A DNA stretch of 60,000 nt from Nematostella vectensis (Eukaryota; Cnidaria; Anthozoa; Actiniaria; Edwardsiidae): assembly GCF_932526225.1 (NCBI RefSeq), contig NC_064048.1:8148515-8208514 (forward strand), given 5' to 3'. Under the pieces are notes generated by a model. It was not told the origin of the DNA and ran no database searches. It worked only from the letters and a program-made list of their open reading frames with translations. Numbering within the stretch: position 1 is the stretch's first letter; every line of letters begins with the position of its first letter. The translations under genes and the position numbers were made by a program. This document shows positions 1-36,400 of the stretch, one piece after another.

Positions 1-499
1 TGTAGTGGGAGCCACACCCACAAAGCATTGTGGGTAAAACACAAAAAATCACAAAAATCATGAAATAATGTAAAATATGAAATAATTTCAACTGTTTGTC
101 AAAACATACTTCATAATTAGCCTGTAGAACCTTTGAATAGGGAAATTAAAGCATTTTGGTTTTTTAACCTAGTGTAACACAAAATGGATAGGTGACTGTG
201 CTACTGATCAAAGTTTATCGAAACCTATGAACCTTCAGTATATTTGTTTCATTGAAAAAAGCTTTAACAACAGTTCAACAAAATATTCGCATCCGATTAT
301 GTGAGCTGGCTAATAGTAAGTCATGTAGCAAAGCTGAACCCCCCCCCCCTACCTTTATATTTTGCCTTTTATACTTTCATTTGCTATGGACCCCATATTG
401 TATTTATTTACCAGTTCAGATCTCCCCTCCACCAAACGTTGCAAGTCTTCTATGTTCATCATTAATAATATCTAACTACAGTAATGTCTTTATCTTCAG
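1..499. other. Upstream intron of the TPC gene, nothing recognised
   Basis: AT-rich sequence with a C tract near 339-347. I looked for the domain I S4 exon here; a frame near 257-307 with a GTAAGT donor does not resemble any TPC segment. Confidence 0.6.
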
Positions 500-24638
<24,139 letters not shown>

Positions 24639-24794
24639 CAATAGATCTACGCATGCGCGGATGGTATGCTATCTTCGACATCCCACATGATTACGACTTG
24701 TCGATAACGGTAGCAACGGGGTGACATGACGCACACCTTGGGTTTCTTTGGGTTTTCTTTAGGACAAGGGACTAGAAATGGAATATTCGATGAT

Positions 24795-24800
24795 AATAAA
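24795..24800 (+). terminator. Possible poly(A) signal of the TPC gene
   Basis: AATAAA about 157 bases after the stop codon. Further AATAAA copies occur in the 25.0-25.2 kb repeats, so the true 3' end is uncertain. Confidence 0.4.
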
Positions 24801-24954
24801 CCTCAAATGTTTTATCTGACCGTTTTTGTTAAGTCACCATTTTGTACATCAACCAGCAAGGGTATTGTGTTTCTTGTGTCTAATGGTGGACCACATAAAA
24901 AAGACAGACATTTGTTATTAGATGTTTACTTTTTAATTATTGCATGATCGTGAT

Positions 24955-25330
24955 CTTTCTGACAGATGCGATCTTTGCGACATGCTACATTTGGACTGAA
25001 TAAATTTTGATTTGAATGCCGATATCTTCACAGGGGTGTTTCTAAAATAGTTTCTAGAAAACAAAATGATCGTAAGGTTACCTTTCTGACAGATGCGATC
25101 TTTGCGACATTATGCTACATTTGGGCTGAATAAATTTTGATTTGAATGCCCATATCTTCACAAGGGTGTTTTTAAAATAGTTTCTAGAAAACAAAATTAT
25201 CTTAAGGTTATCTTTCTGACAGATACGATCTTTGCGACATTATGCTACATTTGTACTAAAAAAAAATGATTTCAATGCCGATATCTTCACAAGGGTTTTT
25301 TAAAATAATTTCTAGAAGACAGCGTGAAAA
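24955..25330 (+). repeat. Tandem repeat of about 124 bp, three units, downstream of the TPC gene
   Basis: Units start CTTTCTGACAGATGCGATCT and contain AATAAATTTTGATTTGAATG and TTTCTAGAAAACAAAAT. The third unit is more diverged. Confidence 0.8.
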
Positions 25331-25699
25331 TAAGGTCGTTATGACATATAATGCGACATTATGCGATCCTAATCTACTGAATGAATTTCTAGGAATCAAA
25401 GGGATCGCAAGGAGATCTTTATTGCCAAAAACGATATCCTCTGTTTGAAGCAATTTTCCAACAAACCTCCTGGTTTTTATGTTAAGTGTTGTACAGTATG
25501 TATACATTTTGATACAGAGAAGTTTTAAAATACAGTGTTTTAATTATTATATATTTTTTGTTATGAATTATAAAACAGAAGAAATGTAGAAAAGAATTCA
25601 CAAACGTATCTAGAACAATTTTTTGTAATATTGAGGAAACGATAATAATTATAGTTTAGTTTGTTTTATGAAACAAATATTCTATAGAATAGACATCTT

Positions 25700-26026
25700 A
25701 AACAAGGACCCGCACCATTATAAAAGAGCTTAGCTCCGCCTCTTTTCGAATGAATAAAATTCAAACTTCAAGATGACAACACGCCGTAACATTTTACTGC
25801 ATATTCCTGCTCTTTTGGTGGGTTATTCATTGTTTTAGCCAAGAGAAAATAAACCGAGCAAACGAGAAGATAAGCGCTTCAAAAGTTGTGTTTGGGTTTC
25901 GCTTCTCGTGGGCAAACAAGACACGCTTGACTGAACCCCGAAGCTCCCCACCGCGTAGCAATTTACTGACAACTGAGCCTTTCGTGGACCTGGTCCAGGC
26001 CCTTTTATAGTGCGGGTCCTTTTTTA
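25700..26026. mobile_element. MITE-like element with AAGGACCCGCAC ends
   Basis: The left end AAGGACCCGCACCATTATAA is inverted at the right end as TTTTATAGTGCGGGTCCTTT. No transposase. It shares the CTTTTATAGTGCG motif with the 6.1-kb element. Confidence 0.65.
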
Positions 26027-27649
26027 AATAGATAGAAAAATAAACGAATGACTTTCTAATATACACTCGATGGCGTTCCACATGAAAGTAAACTGAACAT
26101 TTCAATTTTTAAAATAAGCCACGTGATTTTACTTTTTAGTTATATCCCTATCTAAACTTTTTGTTTTTTGTCTGGAAATCTTTGAGGGTGGGGTCTAAAT
26201 ATATCTCGAACTATTGGTTTGCATTGCAATTTCCAGACAATTATCATCTCGCTGCAAGGAATCGCCAGGCCCTATTTTGGGTGTGTCAGAATACAAAATG
26301 GCGTCATAAATATGACTTAGTAGTCTAAACTATTATTTCAAGTTCTGAATAAATCTCAGATATCAGTCACTAATCATCTTGTGTCATCCAGATACATCAG
26401 AATCTACACTCTCAAGGTTTTGTAAAGAAAAAAAAAAGCAATAAAAACGTTGATATTAAATTATATTGGAAGTGTTGTTTTTTATCTTTGTAAAGAATTT
26501 AAATACACAAGAATTGAACATAATTTTAACAGTAAAAAAGTAGCGGGATGCTTGTATATATAACTTTGCAAACTGGTTAGATATGGATGAATGTAAAAAA
26601 GGCCATCTAATAAATTTTGTGGTATTTTTGCCAAAGTTTTAAAGAGAGCAAAATGTACCTACCCTTTCCAAAATATCAGTGAAATTGTTTTCGAAAATCA
26701 TGATCAATTTTTTTTATAAAGAACCGGTTACTATGGTAACCTGGAGTGTCATCGACTTACCCAAATTACAATGTCCTCAGATGATTTTAAAGAAACTTAA
26801 AGACATATTCGACAAAAATTGTCATTGAGAAATCAAACACAGCGCGCGCTCGTTTGAATTGAAAAGTAAAATTCAAAAAACACAGCGCGCGCTCATTTGA
26901 AATGGCGTCATTTAGGTGCGCGTGCGCGTAAAACAACGAATTTGAAATATTTATCACTTCAAAACCTATCCTCAGTATTTTTCGATTTGATACAAGAAAA
27001 GGTTGTTGAGTGTGTTAACTTCAATGGTGTTGCGCTTCCGTTTACGCTTGCGCTTACGTTCTAGTTAGAACCAATCTTTATAGTGCGCGTTCGTGTTTTA
27101 GAAAAGTCACCAAGCTTCCAAGCTAGTTTGCTTTAGAAGATTTTAGCCATTTTCTTTCTTGTTGGATTGCCTTGAAAGCCCTCCGACTTCTCCCATCCGG
27201 TCTATATTAGGCGTGCAAATAACGTTAGCCCGAAATATTTTTTTCCTTGATTATCCTTGCGCAATTCAGAAAAGTCGCACTTCATGGTTTGTTTACTATT
27301 ACTCCCCAATAGTAATTGCCGATATTTTTCGATACGATCTTATTTTAAGCGTCAAGTCATGTTTTTCCGCCATGGACTAAAATGCACTCAAACCAAAAAT
27401 AACATTATTTGAGTTTTGTAGGGTTTTGTAGAGTTTTGTAGGGTTGCCCCGCCGACAAAATCAAATCCGACTGTAGCAGTGCTTTTTGACCTATTGTGAT
27501 AATTATGAACATGATTATAAAATGATTAAAAAGCAAAAAGCATGTGACCCCCCCACCCCTTTAAATAGCCCTTGATGTATGGATTTTGCGTCGCTCGCAT
27601 TGTAAAAAAAAACTATAGAAAATTCGTGTTTATATGCCTATTAAAGACT
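26027..27649. other. Intergenic sequence with repeat fragments
   Basis: A segment at about 26640-26790 (GGTTACTATGGTAACCTGGA) resembles 57460-57600 (GGTTGCCATGGTAACATGGA). ACAGCGCGCGCTC motifs recall family R1. No gene recognised. Confidence 0.45.
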
Positions 27650-28570
27650 TATTAACCGAGCGCGAGGTCTGTACGGGAAGTCTGAGATTTCCCGTACAGA
27701 CCGAGCTAACGAGGTTAATAAAGTTTTTATTATCCGGCTTTTTGCATAAAAAGGAGAGAAAGTGTGCGTTTAAAAAGTATTTTCCGGTTTACGGCGGAAG
27801 TGCTCTGAAACAGCGCGCGGATCTAGTTTAGGGCCGAGGAATTCCCCGCTGAGATTGAACTAAACATCACAAACGATGGATAAAAAACTGCTCGGTTTTA
27901 TTGAAAAAACATTATCATCTTTTCTTGCCTCTAGAACGAGCATATACTTTTTTCAAATTACCTTACAATGTTTGGATTTTACAAAGCAAGCAAGAAACTT
28001 TTCACAAAGTAAGCAAGAAACTTCATAGCACAAAAGTCTCTCAAGAGTTCGGAAAACGTACGAATCGTGCTTTTTCGCACCTTTTTGACTAAAAAAGACA
28101 ACATTCTTTAGGAAATGTCTTAGTCCTCGTCATTGCTCTCAATGATCATTCTGCGACGTTTCATTGGATTGTTCTGGTTATATATTACTGGAGCGTTAAA
28201 GATGTTGAAAGTGCATCCAGAGACATGGCGAATTCCTGAAAAAATCGCTGATACTTCGGCTTTTCTTGTTGCCATTGCAATTGTTGTTGCACCATGTTTT
28301 CATCTTCAGGTTAATAAAATTCGCTTTCAGAATGTTCTGAATCTGAATTCATTCTTCTAGCTTGAGGGACTGCCTTCTAGCTTTGGGGACTTTATAGTTT
28401 GTTTGTTGGGTTGCTTTTTTCAAATGAATCGCGTGATTTTTTTGTTTTCCAAAACAGAAAAATTTGCCGGTCCGTACGGATTCAGAGGGACCTCTAGGTC
28501 TGTACGGGAAATCTCGCCTGGGGTTTAGCCAATCAGAGCGTGCGTACAATCACAGCCGGATAATAAAAGC
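27650..28570. mobile_element. Inverted-repeat element, TTTTTATTATCCGGCT ends
   Basis: The left part has TTAACCGAGCGCGAGG, a palindrome GTCTGTACGGGAA/TTCCCGTACAGAC and TTTTTATTATCCGGCT at 27724-27739. The inverted end AGCCGGATAATAAAAGC is at 28554-28570, next to another GTCTGTACGGGAAATC. Internal frames are short and unlike transposases. A relative is at 51940-52890. Confidence 0.6.
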
Positions 28571-28948
28571 ATTTACATGGCTTTCATAGACAAGGATAAG
28601 GCCATTTATACGTTACCAATGAGCAATGCAAAATAATGTGTATTGTAAATCCGTGTAATAAAGTCCAGAGGAATTCAGCCTATGGCTGCACTCAGGGGCC
28701 TCATTTGTCTTGTTTCATGTTTTATGTTATTGTCCTTTCTTTTTTCAGTAAGTATATATGTTATATTGTATAATATTATTAATATTGTATAATAATAATA
28801 TTGTAATACTAATAATATTGTATAATATAATTGTATAATATTGAAAAACAATAAAAATGTTTTTAAAACAAAAAAAAAGGCTCATGAGTCCCTGCTACAA
28901 TTCATAATAATATCAGTCGTTCCTTGTAGAAGTTGAGGGGACCGTACG

Positions 28949-29091
28949 CTATTTCACACCGTACACCTCCACCCTGAGGGTGATATGGATCATAAAGTCA
29001 ATAGGAATAGACCTGATTAGCCTTGCGTTTGAATGACTCGCGAAATTGTTTTTTTTTTTATCTCATAACTGTTCACGTTCCCATCAAACAC
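28949..29091 (-). CDS. Exon 8: F5/8 type C domain, end, with frameshift at a homopolymer
   Basis: Acceptor TTTTTACAG, phase 0. It starts VFDGNVNSYE, as expected after exon 7. The matching end, HSNARLIRSIPIDF followed by HITLRVEVYGVK and TAG, is in another frame. The switch falls at an 11-base T run (29049-29059, plus strand); one more base would join the two parts. Either an assembly miscount or a real frameshift that ends translation at the TAA a few codons later. Confidence 0.75.
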
Positions 29092-30141
29092 CTGTAAAAA
29101 GAAAGAAAAAGATCACCATGGCGATGGCAACTATATTAATAATTCGTTCTAGGGCGATAGAAAAAAGATCCTTAAAGCAGACTCCAAGTTCTGAAAAAAA
29201 AAACGATGCCTTTTTTATATACTTCGGATATATTTCAGACGACTATTTGGGTATTTTAATTGATTCGACATGAAGTAAATATATAGTAGAGACTCGGTAA
29301 CTCAAACACTAAAGAGAAACCAAGATCAGTCCAGTTTTTCGGCGGTTCTTGTTATTGGAGTCTATTGAAATCTGTCGGTAGAGCTAACTCAAAAATAAAT
29401 AGAATAATAAAAAATGAAGTTAGAAGTTTAACGGGGTAATAAAAAGGGAAGTTGGAGTCTAACTGAGTAGGATAGAATTAAACGGTTCGGTATAGCGTGT
29501 AGTTCGCTAGTTACCTGGGTTTGAGTTGTGAAAATGGATGAAAAGGGATGCAGAACTCTACTTCGAATAGAACGAATTTCTACTGTGGAAGACGCTGGGA
29601 GGGATGCTGGAGCCTAGGGCAAACGCCGTTCTATTCTAGGCCTAATTAATTTTCTGGTTTTAAGTGATGTGCTTTGGGTAATGCGATCTACCTTTTCAAC
29701 ACCATGCTCCTTGTAGCCACTCCAGGAATCATTTCCCAGAGAGAGAGATAGCTTGTATGCTGTAGTGTATGAATTTAAACATCCCTGTGTAGCTATGGCG
29801 CAAATCTGGTATACAGAGAGCAAGTCGATCTGAAGGTATTCGGCGAAGTTAATTCTCGGTACCCAGCAGCTATCTCCGTTTAACCGGCCATAATATTCCA
29901 GATATTTAGTGTTGTATACGGATGTCGCAGAGAAACTGCTATCGGGTATAATAGATCTGTTCTCAACTCCGACCGGGGTATCTATACAGAACGTCACTAA
30001 AGCAAAGATAAAAAGCAGTTAGAGTGTTGGTTTTTTGTTTATAAACAGCTAAACGCTTTACACAAGTACAGTCCAACCCAGCCCTTACCCATGTACAACA
30101 TTGACTTTTTTGACATTTGACATTTTTTGCTAATAGTTATC

Positions 30142-30227
<86 letters not shown>

Positions 30228-30425
30228 ATGGTTGAAGGCTTTCATAGAAAGTGCTCAATACTCGAAAGTAGAGCGGTGTATAGTGTTGGTTTGAGAAAAA
30301 TACAAACTACATAGGTTTCCCTACAGGTCTGTTTCGTGGTTGCCCACTCATGATGAGTGATGAGTGGGCAACCACGAAACAGACCTGTAGGGAAACCTAT
30401 GTAGTTTGTATTTTTCTCAAACCAA

Positions 30426-30482
<57 letters not shown>

Positions 30483-33400
30483 TTGCTTTAATAAAAAAAA
30501 ACGGTAAAGCAGTTTGTTCGTTTTAATTGATTAATATTTTATTACCTTGAGTTTCACAGTCACTTCCCGTAAACCCAGCAGAACAAGTGCAGTTGTAGCC
30601 AGAGTTGTCTTTGTCGTTAATGCAGGTTGCATTGTTTTGGCAGGGACTTGAATACGGTTTTATTACTAAGAAGGAGTAGAATACCATTCATCAATACTAA
30701 AGAAATTGATTTTTTTTTTCTTTATTTATCTAGTTAATAACAATTTCCTTGAGTTTCACAATCATTTTCCGTAAGCCCGGCCGAATAAAGTGCAGTTGTA
30801 ACCAGAGTTTTCTTTCTTATTAACGCTAGTTGCGCCTTTTTGCAGTGACTTGAATCACCCGTTATAACTTTGAAGAAATAGCGTAAAGCACCAATAAAAA
30901 AAACCTTTTTTTTCGCTCTATTTGATTTATATTTTGTTACCTTGAGTTTCACAGTCACTTCTCGTAAACCCAGCAGAACAAGTGCAGTTGTAGCCAGAGT
31001 TGTCGTCCTTGTTAATGCAGGTTGCATTGTTTTTGCAAGGAATTGAATCACATGGTTTTACTACGAAAGAATAGAACACCATTCATCAATACTAAAGGAT
31101 TTGCATCTGTTTTCCTGTTTATTTTGTTCAGAAAAATTTTTCTTTATTTTCACAATCTTTTTCCGTAAACCCGGTCGAACAAAGTGCAGCAACCAGCGTT
31201 TTCTTCCTTATTAACGCAAGTTGCGCCGTTTTTGCAATGACTTGAATCAGACGTTATAACTTTGAAGAAATAGAAAAGTACCGATCAAAAGTCAAAGCAT
31301 TTTTGTTTTGTTTTAATTGATTAATATTTTGTTACCTTGAGTTTCACAGTCACTTCCTGTAAACCCAGTAGAACAAGTGCAGTCGTAGCCAGAGTTTTCG
31401 TCCTTGTTAGTGCAGGTTGAATTGTTTTTGCAAGGACTTGAACCACACGGTTTCACTACGAATAAATAGAATACCATTTATCAATACTAAATAATTTGCG
31501 GAGAAACTGCTAGCGGGTATAATAGTTTTGTTTTCGACTCCGACCGGGGTACCTATTCAAGACTTTGTTGCTAAAGCAAAGACAAAAAGCAGTTAGAGTG
31601 TTGGTAGAGTATTGCAGTCAACACGTGAACCAATAGCACATAATATATGTAATATTTAGGCATTGCATAGAAGCATTAATCGCTTAATAATTAAAGAAAT
31701 ATTAAATTTTATTATATTTCTGTTTTTGACGACGTCGACGATTTCGCAAATTACGCGACCACGTTGTTATACCCCCTTCTCCCACCCTTGACATCTACAT
31801 GACACATAAGTTTAGTTGTGATACGATGTTTCGGCATCAGGGTAGTTTCACTTTATTGACGTCATCAATGACGTCACGTGACCATCTTACTGATCCCCTC
31901 CACTCAACCCTTTGCGCCAATTGGGATTGATTTGGCTGTCTTACCACGGGCGGGATTTGCGCATGTGCCTGAGGATGATTCTTTCGGACATTCACAGCGA
32001 TGAGTGTTGTTCTCAAAGTTCACTCTACAAATGTACTCCTCGGTGCAATTGCAGGAATTCTGGGGAAGGAAGAGGACCAAGATTCTTAGAAACTTGAATT
32101 TCTTAGAAACAAGAACAGTTATTGAAGCTTCTCATCTAATGTATGAAAACAGCCCGACTGATATGACCTTCTTCTAAGACCATGTGACACAGCCATTTAA
32201 GACCACCCTTCATTCTTAAAGAGACTTCCATTTTGACAGAGAATACCTTGGGATTAGAAATATTCATATAATGGTTAGATTTTAATAATTGGTTAATTAC
32301 GGCGAATCGTGGTTCCATTTAATCCAGTGGTATGGGTTTCCGAATGCCTTTGAAGCGCTGGGATTAAATCGCTAAGCACTATATAACTCGTCAAAATCAA
32401 GATGGCGAGCCAGCCGTTGCCGAGAAAGAACAGGATTCTATTTCAAATTTGGATCTTACTGAATAAATATATTATAGCTAGAGAAGAGAGTATAAAAAGA
32501 TCGATATGTAACTGAACAAAAACTAAAAAATAAAAATTTAAAGGCTAACACTTCTAAATATGGTTACCCTGGCTGCGAATTACAGATGTTTTCAGATGTT
32601 ATCGCGGAATGTTTGGCGAATTTCGGCAAAATTCGGTTGCATTACTTCCAGTACTGTAGCAGGGTAAATACGGTATCTGGTTTCCGGATAACGAATTGAG
32701 CGAGAGACAAGTACAACGACAGTTTTCAAGGTAAAAAGAATGATGAATAATTGGCATCTCACCTCTGCAGATCGATACCGAAAATCAGGCTTGTCTACCA
32801 GGTCACGTGGGTGCATCTTGTGGTCTGAGTTACTCAGGTTACATATTTTGGGGCCTCCGCTGATTGGTCCATAGCTGTAGGAAAGGCACCCATCAGTGAA
32901 CCAGCACTTAATACGACACTGAGTTTCTGATTCAGCAGTGACGCTCCTGATATCGTGGTTGACTAGGGTTTTGTTGAGATGTACTCTTTCCCATATCATC
33001 TTTTTGCAACCATCAGTGACGACTGAAACAGATAGCATATAATATTAATATTATTATAATATGCTTAGCCTGATTTTTGTAGAACTTTGTTGAGCGATTT
33101 GTACAAGTGGTCACAATCTTGTTAAAGGGGCACGGTTACGGAAGTGTGATTTTAGTAATATTTCGGTAATCACTTAAATCAAAGTCTTGACCATCCAGGT
33201 TTATTAAAAAAAATTTTAATTGAACAAACTATACTTTCTTATATTATTAGGGTTTGACGTCACACATCGAGCAAATGTAATGTATTGAAAATATTACACT
33301 TGGGCGAAGTAATCCTAATGTTATGTTGTTTCGGGTTTTTTTATTATTTCAGTTTAGAGAGCCCCTTTATTTTATAGTCCTTCTCTTTGGATTTTTTTGG

Positions 33401-36400
33401 TATTTTGAAATGAATGATGTCTATTCTTACACACAAAACAATCATACATCCCAATTTCGATTATGAAGTTAAGAAAGAATCGCTTACAACAACTGTAATC
33501 TCGAAAGAGAACAATAGAGAAAACGAGTGAACACCGTAACCGGCTCAAGATAACAAAATAGCAATAAAGATAAGAAGTAAAAGAATTAGAATATCTTTCT
33601 ATGGTAACGACGCACTCTTTGGTAACGATGCACTCTTAGAACCCATGTGTCGTAGCCCGCAGTGCATAATGAGTATCCAATTATTAGGTGAATAAAAGTC
33701 AATATAAACCAGGTTTACAAAGGCATTCTTATTTATGCAACCTTAAACATTTTCATGGGGAGCATTAGTGTCGCAGTTGGCAGAGGATCTCTTTGTAGTG
33801 CCTTTGCTCCGAGGGTTTGTCGCTGATTTCCCTCCAACAACATAAAAACAACAATTTCGATTTAAGTTGTATTCCGTGGTCACCCATGACTCGTATGACG
33901 GCAACCCGAGGTGCCTTTATGCCCCAAACCGTGCACGCTGTATGCTCTCGTAATTCATTCAAGCTGCGAGGTGGGTTATTTGCCGATTAGCTTTACAAAT
34001 TTATTTTATTTAGTTTATTCATTTATTTCAGAGATCAAGATTTGGCCACTACTACGATACCCATGAGCCATAGTGGGTTAAGCCCCGTGCAAACTGCGCT
34101 AGCATTTCTGGCCAGACGCAATGTTGGCGCAGTTTGACCACCGTGTTGGGAGGTGCTGGCGAAAGCTGGCGAGTGTTGGCGAAACTTTGATTGAGTTCAA
34201 ACTTTTGGCTAGCACTTCGTAAGGAATTTACTTCGTCTAGTGATCATTTAAGCATATCAGAGCTTTGCTGACGCTATTTGCACACAAACCCAACAATGCT
34301 GGGCTCATTTGCATCTTCTCAATAGCGACAAATAGCAAATAATGCTGTTCAAAGAGAGAAAACATACCGCAATTTTTTTGGTCGTAAAAACGATATATGA
34401 CTGAAATGTATCATACAGAACACAATCCTACGTGCTATTTTCTATTTTTTTTTTCGTTGTTTTTCATCGTCCTCTTGTCATTTGGAGTAATGAAAATTGA
34501 CCGCTAAAACGTCATGATACGAAATAGACCCAAATTCAACCGGAATCCAGGGGAATCGTGGATTGTCTTTGCTAAACACAAATAAAATACCGGAACCTTG
34601 TGTTGCCTTTTGTCCCGTCATGCATCAAACGCCAGTCAAGCGTGAACAACTTATTACCCACAAACTGGCCATGTGTTGGGGCAGTTTGCACGCTGGCCTA
34701 ATAATGCTGGCGGGTGCTTAGTTAGAATGACCACGAGACAAAAGAAATGCTGCCGAAGTTCTGGCCAAAAAATTGAGCTCAATCAAAATCTCGCCAGAAC
34801 CTCCCAACACGATGTTCAAACTGCGCCAACATTGCTGGGCCAACGTCTCGCCAGCGTCTCGCCAGCAATGCTGGTGCGCCGTTTGTATAGGGCTTTATGA
34901 CATTTGGATTCAAGAGAGTGCAACCTGAAATAACAAGGGCGGTAGGAACATAGTTTGTTAGGCTAAATTGGCTGAAACGTGCCTTGTTTGCGACGCGCTC
35001 TCCGTTTTCTATTAGAAAACCCGGTGAAGTTACGTTGCGTAATATGAGCTACTACGTAGTGGTGCGCGAGCTGTCCCCGACGCTCTAGCCGAAACGTGCC
35101 CGACGCTCTAGCCGAAACTTGCCCGAGTAAAAAAAAAATAATATCGACTAAAAAAATAATATTTTCTTAGTCGACCGCGTCAAAAACAAGGTAGATTTCA
35201 GCCAATTTAGCCTAAGAAGCTATGTTTCTTCCGCCCTTGAAATAGGTGTATTGTATTTGATGATGAGAAGTTGTTCTTAAAACCTTTCACCTATATCAAT
35301 CTAGCTAAAACAAAGCATAGATCAACTTTAAAATTCTGAAAAGGGAATTTAATTTGTTTGAAATTTGAATTTTCTACCGATCTTTGAAAATTTTCCTGGT
35401 CGCGCAAAAGGAGATTGAATCGAGTGAATAATTCCAAGTTTTTTTGGGAAAACTTAAAACAACGTATTTTCCTTAAATCCGTTAACCCATTGACTCCTGG
35501 CTTTTTTGGAGCTGAATTTACCAAAAACAGACTGAAAACAGATACCTCCCCCCCTATTCTGAGTTTTATACAGCCCGTCAAAGTCAAACACAGCTGCACC
35601 TAGTCAGCGGTATCCAAGCTTTCCAGCAGTGCTTTGCGGTCCCCACTTTTAATCCCTCGTCGATGTGCTGAAGCCAGCACAAGTTGATGGTTGCTTGTAT
35701 TTTTCATCAAAAATACAGCTATGAGCATATTAGGAGAGTGTCTCAGGACATCATGAAGTCTTTTGGGGCATAATTGAGTGCCTTGCTTATGGATATTTGC
35801 AAGCAAAGGTGGATTCATGATGATTTTTTCTTGTTTGGCTTTGCCCGGATGAGAAAATAATTTTCTAATGAATCACCACAGCTCTCCTAAATGGTGTCTT
35901 TTCTGAAACCAAATTGATTGCAAAATTGTTTACACTGCTATTCTGGGTCTGTATGACCTGGAATTGATTCGTTTGGCTTCGGGGTGAAAAGACTTATAAA
36001 AACCATCTGACTTTGGGGAGAGGAGTGTTGACTGGCCCTCCCCTCGTGAATTTTCCCCTGTATCTCCCAGAATGCTTTGCAATACGTAAACATATTTTCG
36101 TGGTTGTACAATCCTTCAAGGAATGGGCATTGTGTTTTGAGGCCAAGGAAATGTACCTGGAGGATCAGAATAAAGGTATCTATTTGTGTCTTGAGCTGTG
36201 TTTGCTGATCTCTCTCCCTTGTGTGGTATTTTGAGCGTTTTATTGAGAGGGGTGATTCTGCTTTTCTCTCCTTGTTTCGATTTGAGATTTGTCAAAGAAC
36301 CTGTGCTATTATTTGGCTTAAGAGTAGATGCCAGCACCTTGGTTGGATGCATATCTGCAAGACCATTTATCCCTTAGACTGATGCCTGAGTATCTTCATC

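Noticed and set aside
30039-30314. Tyr-Ile repeat frames
   Set aside because: They come from the TA microsatellite.
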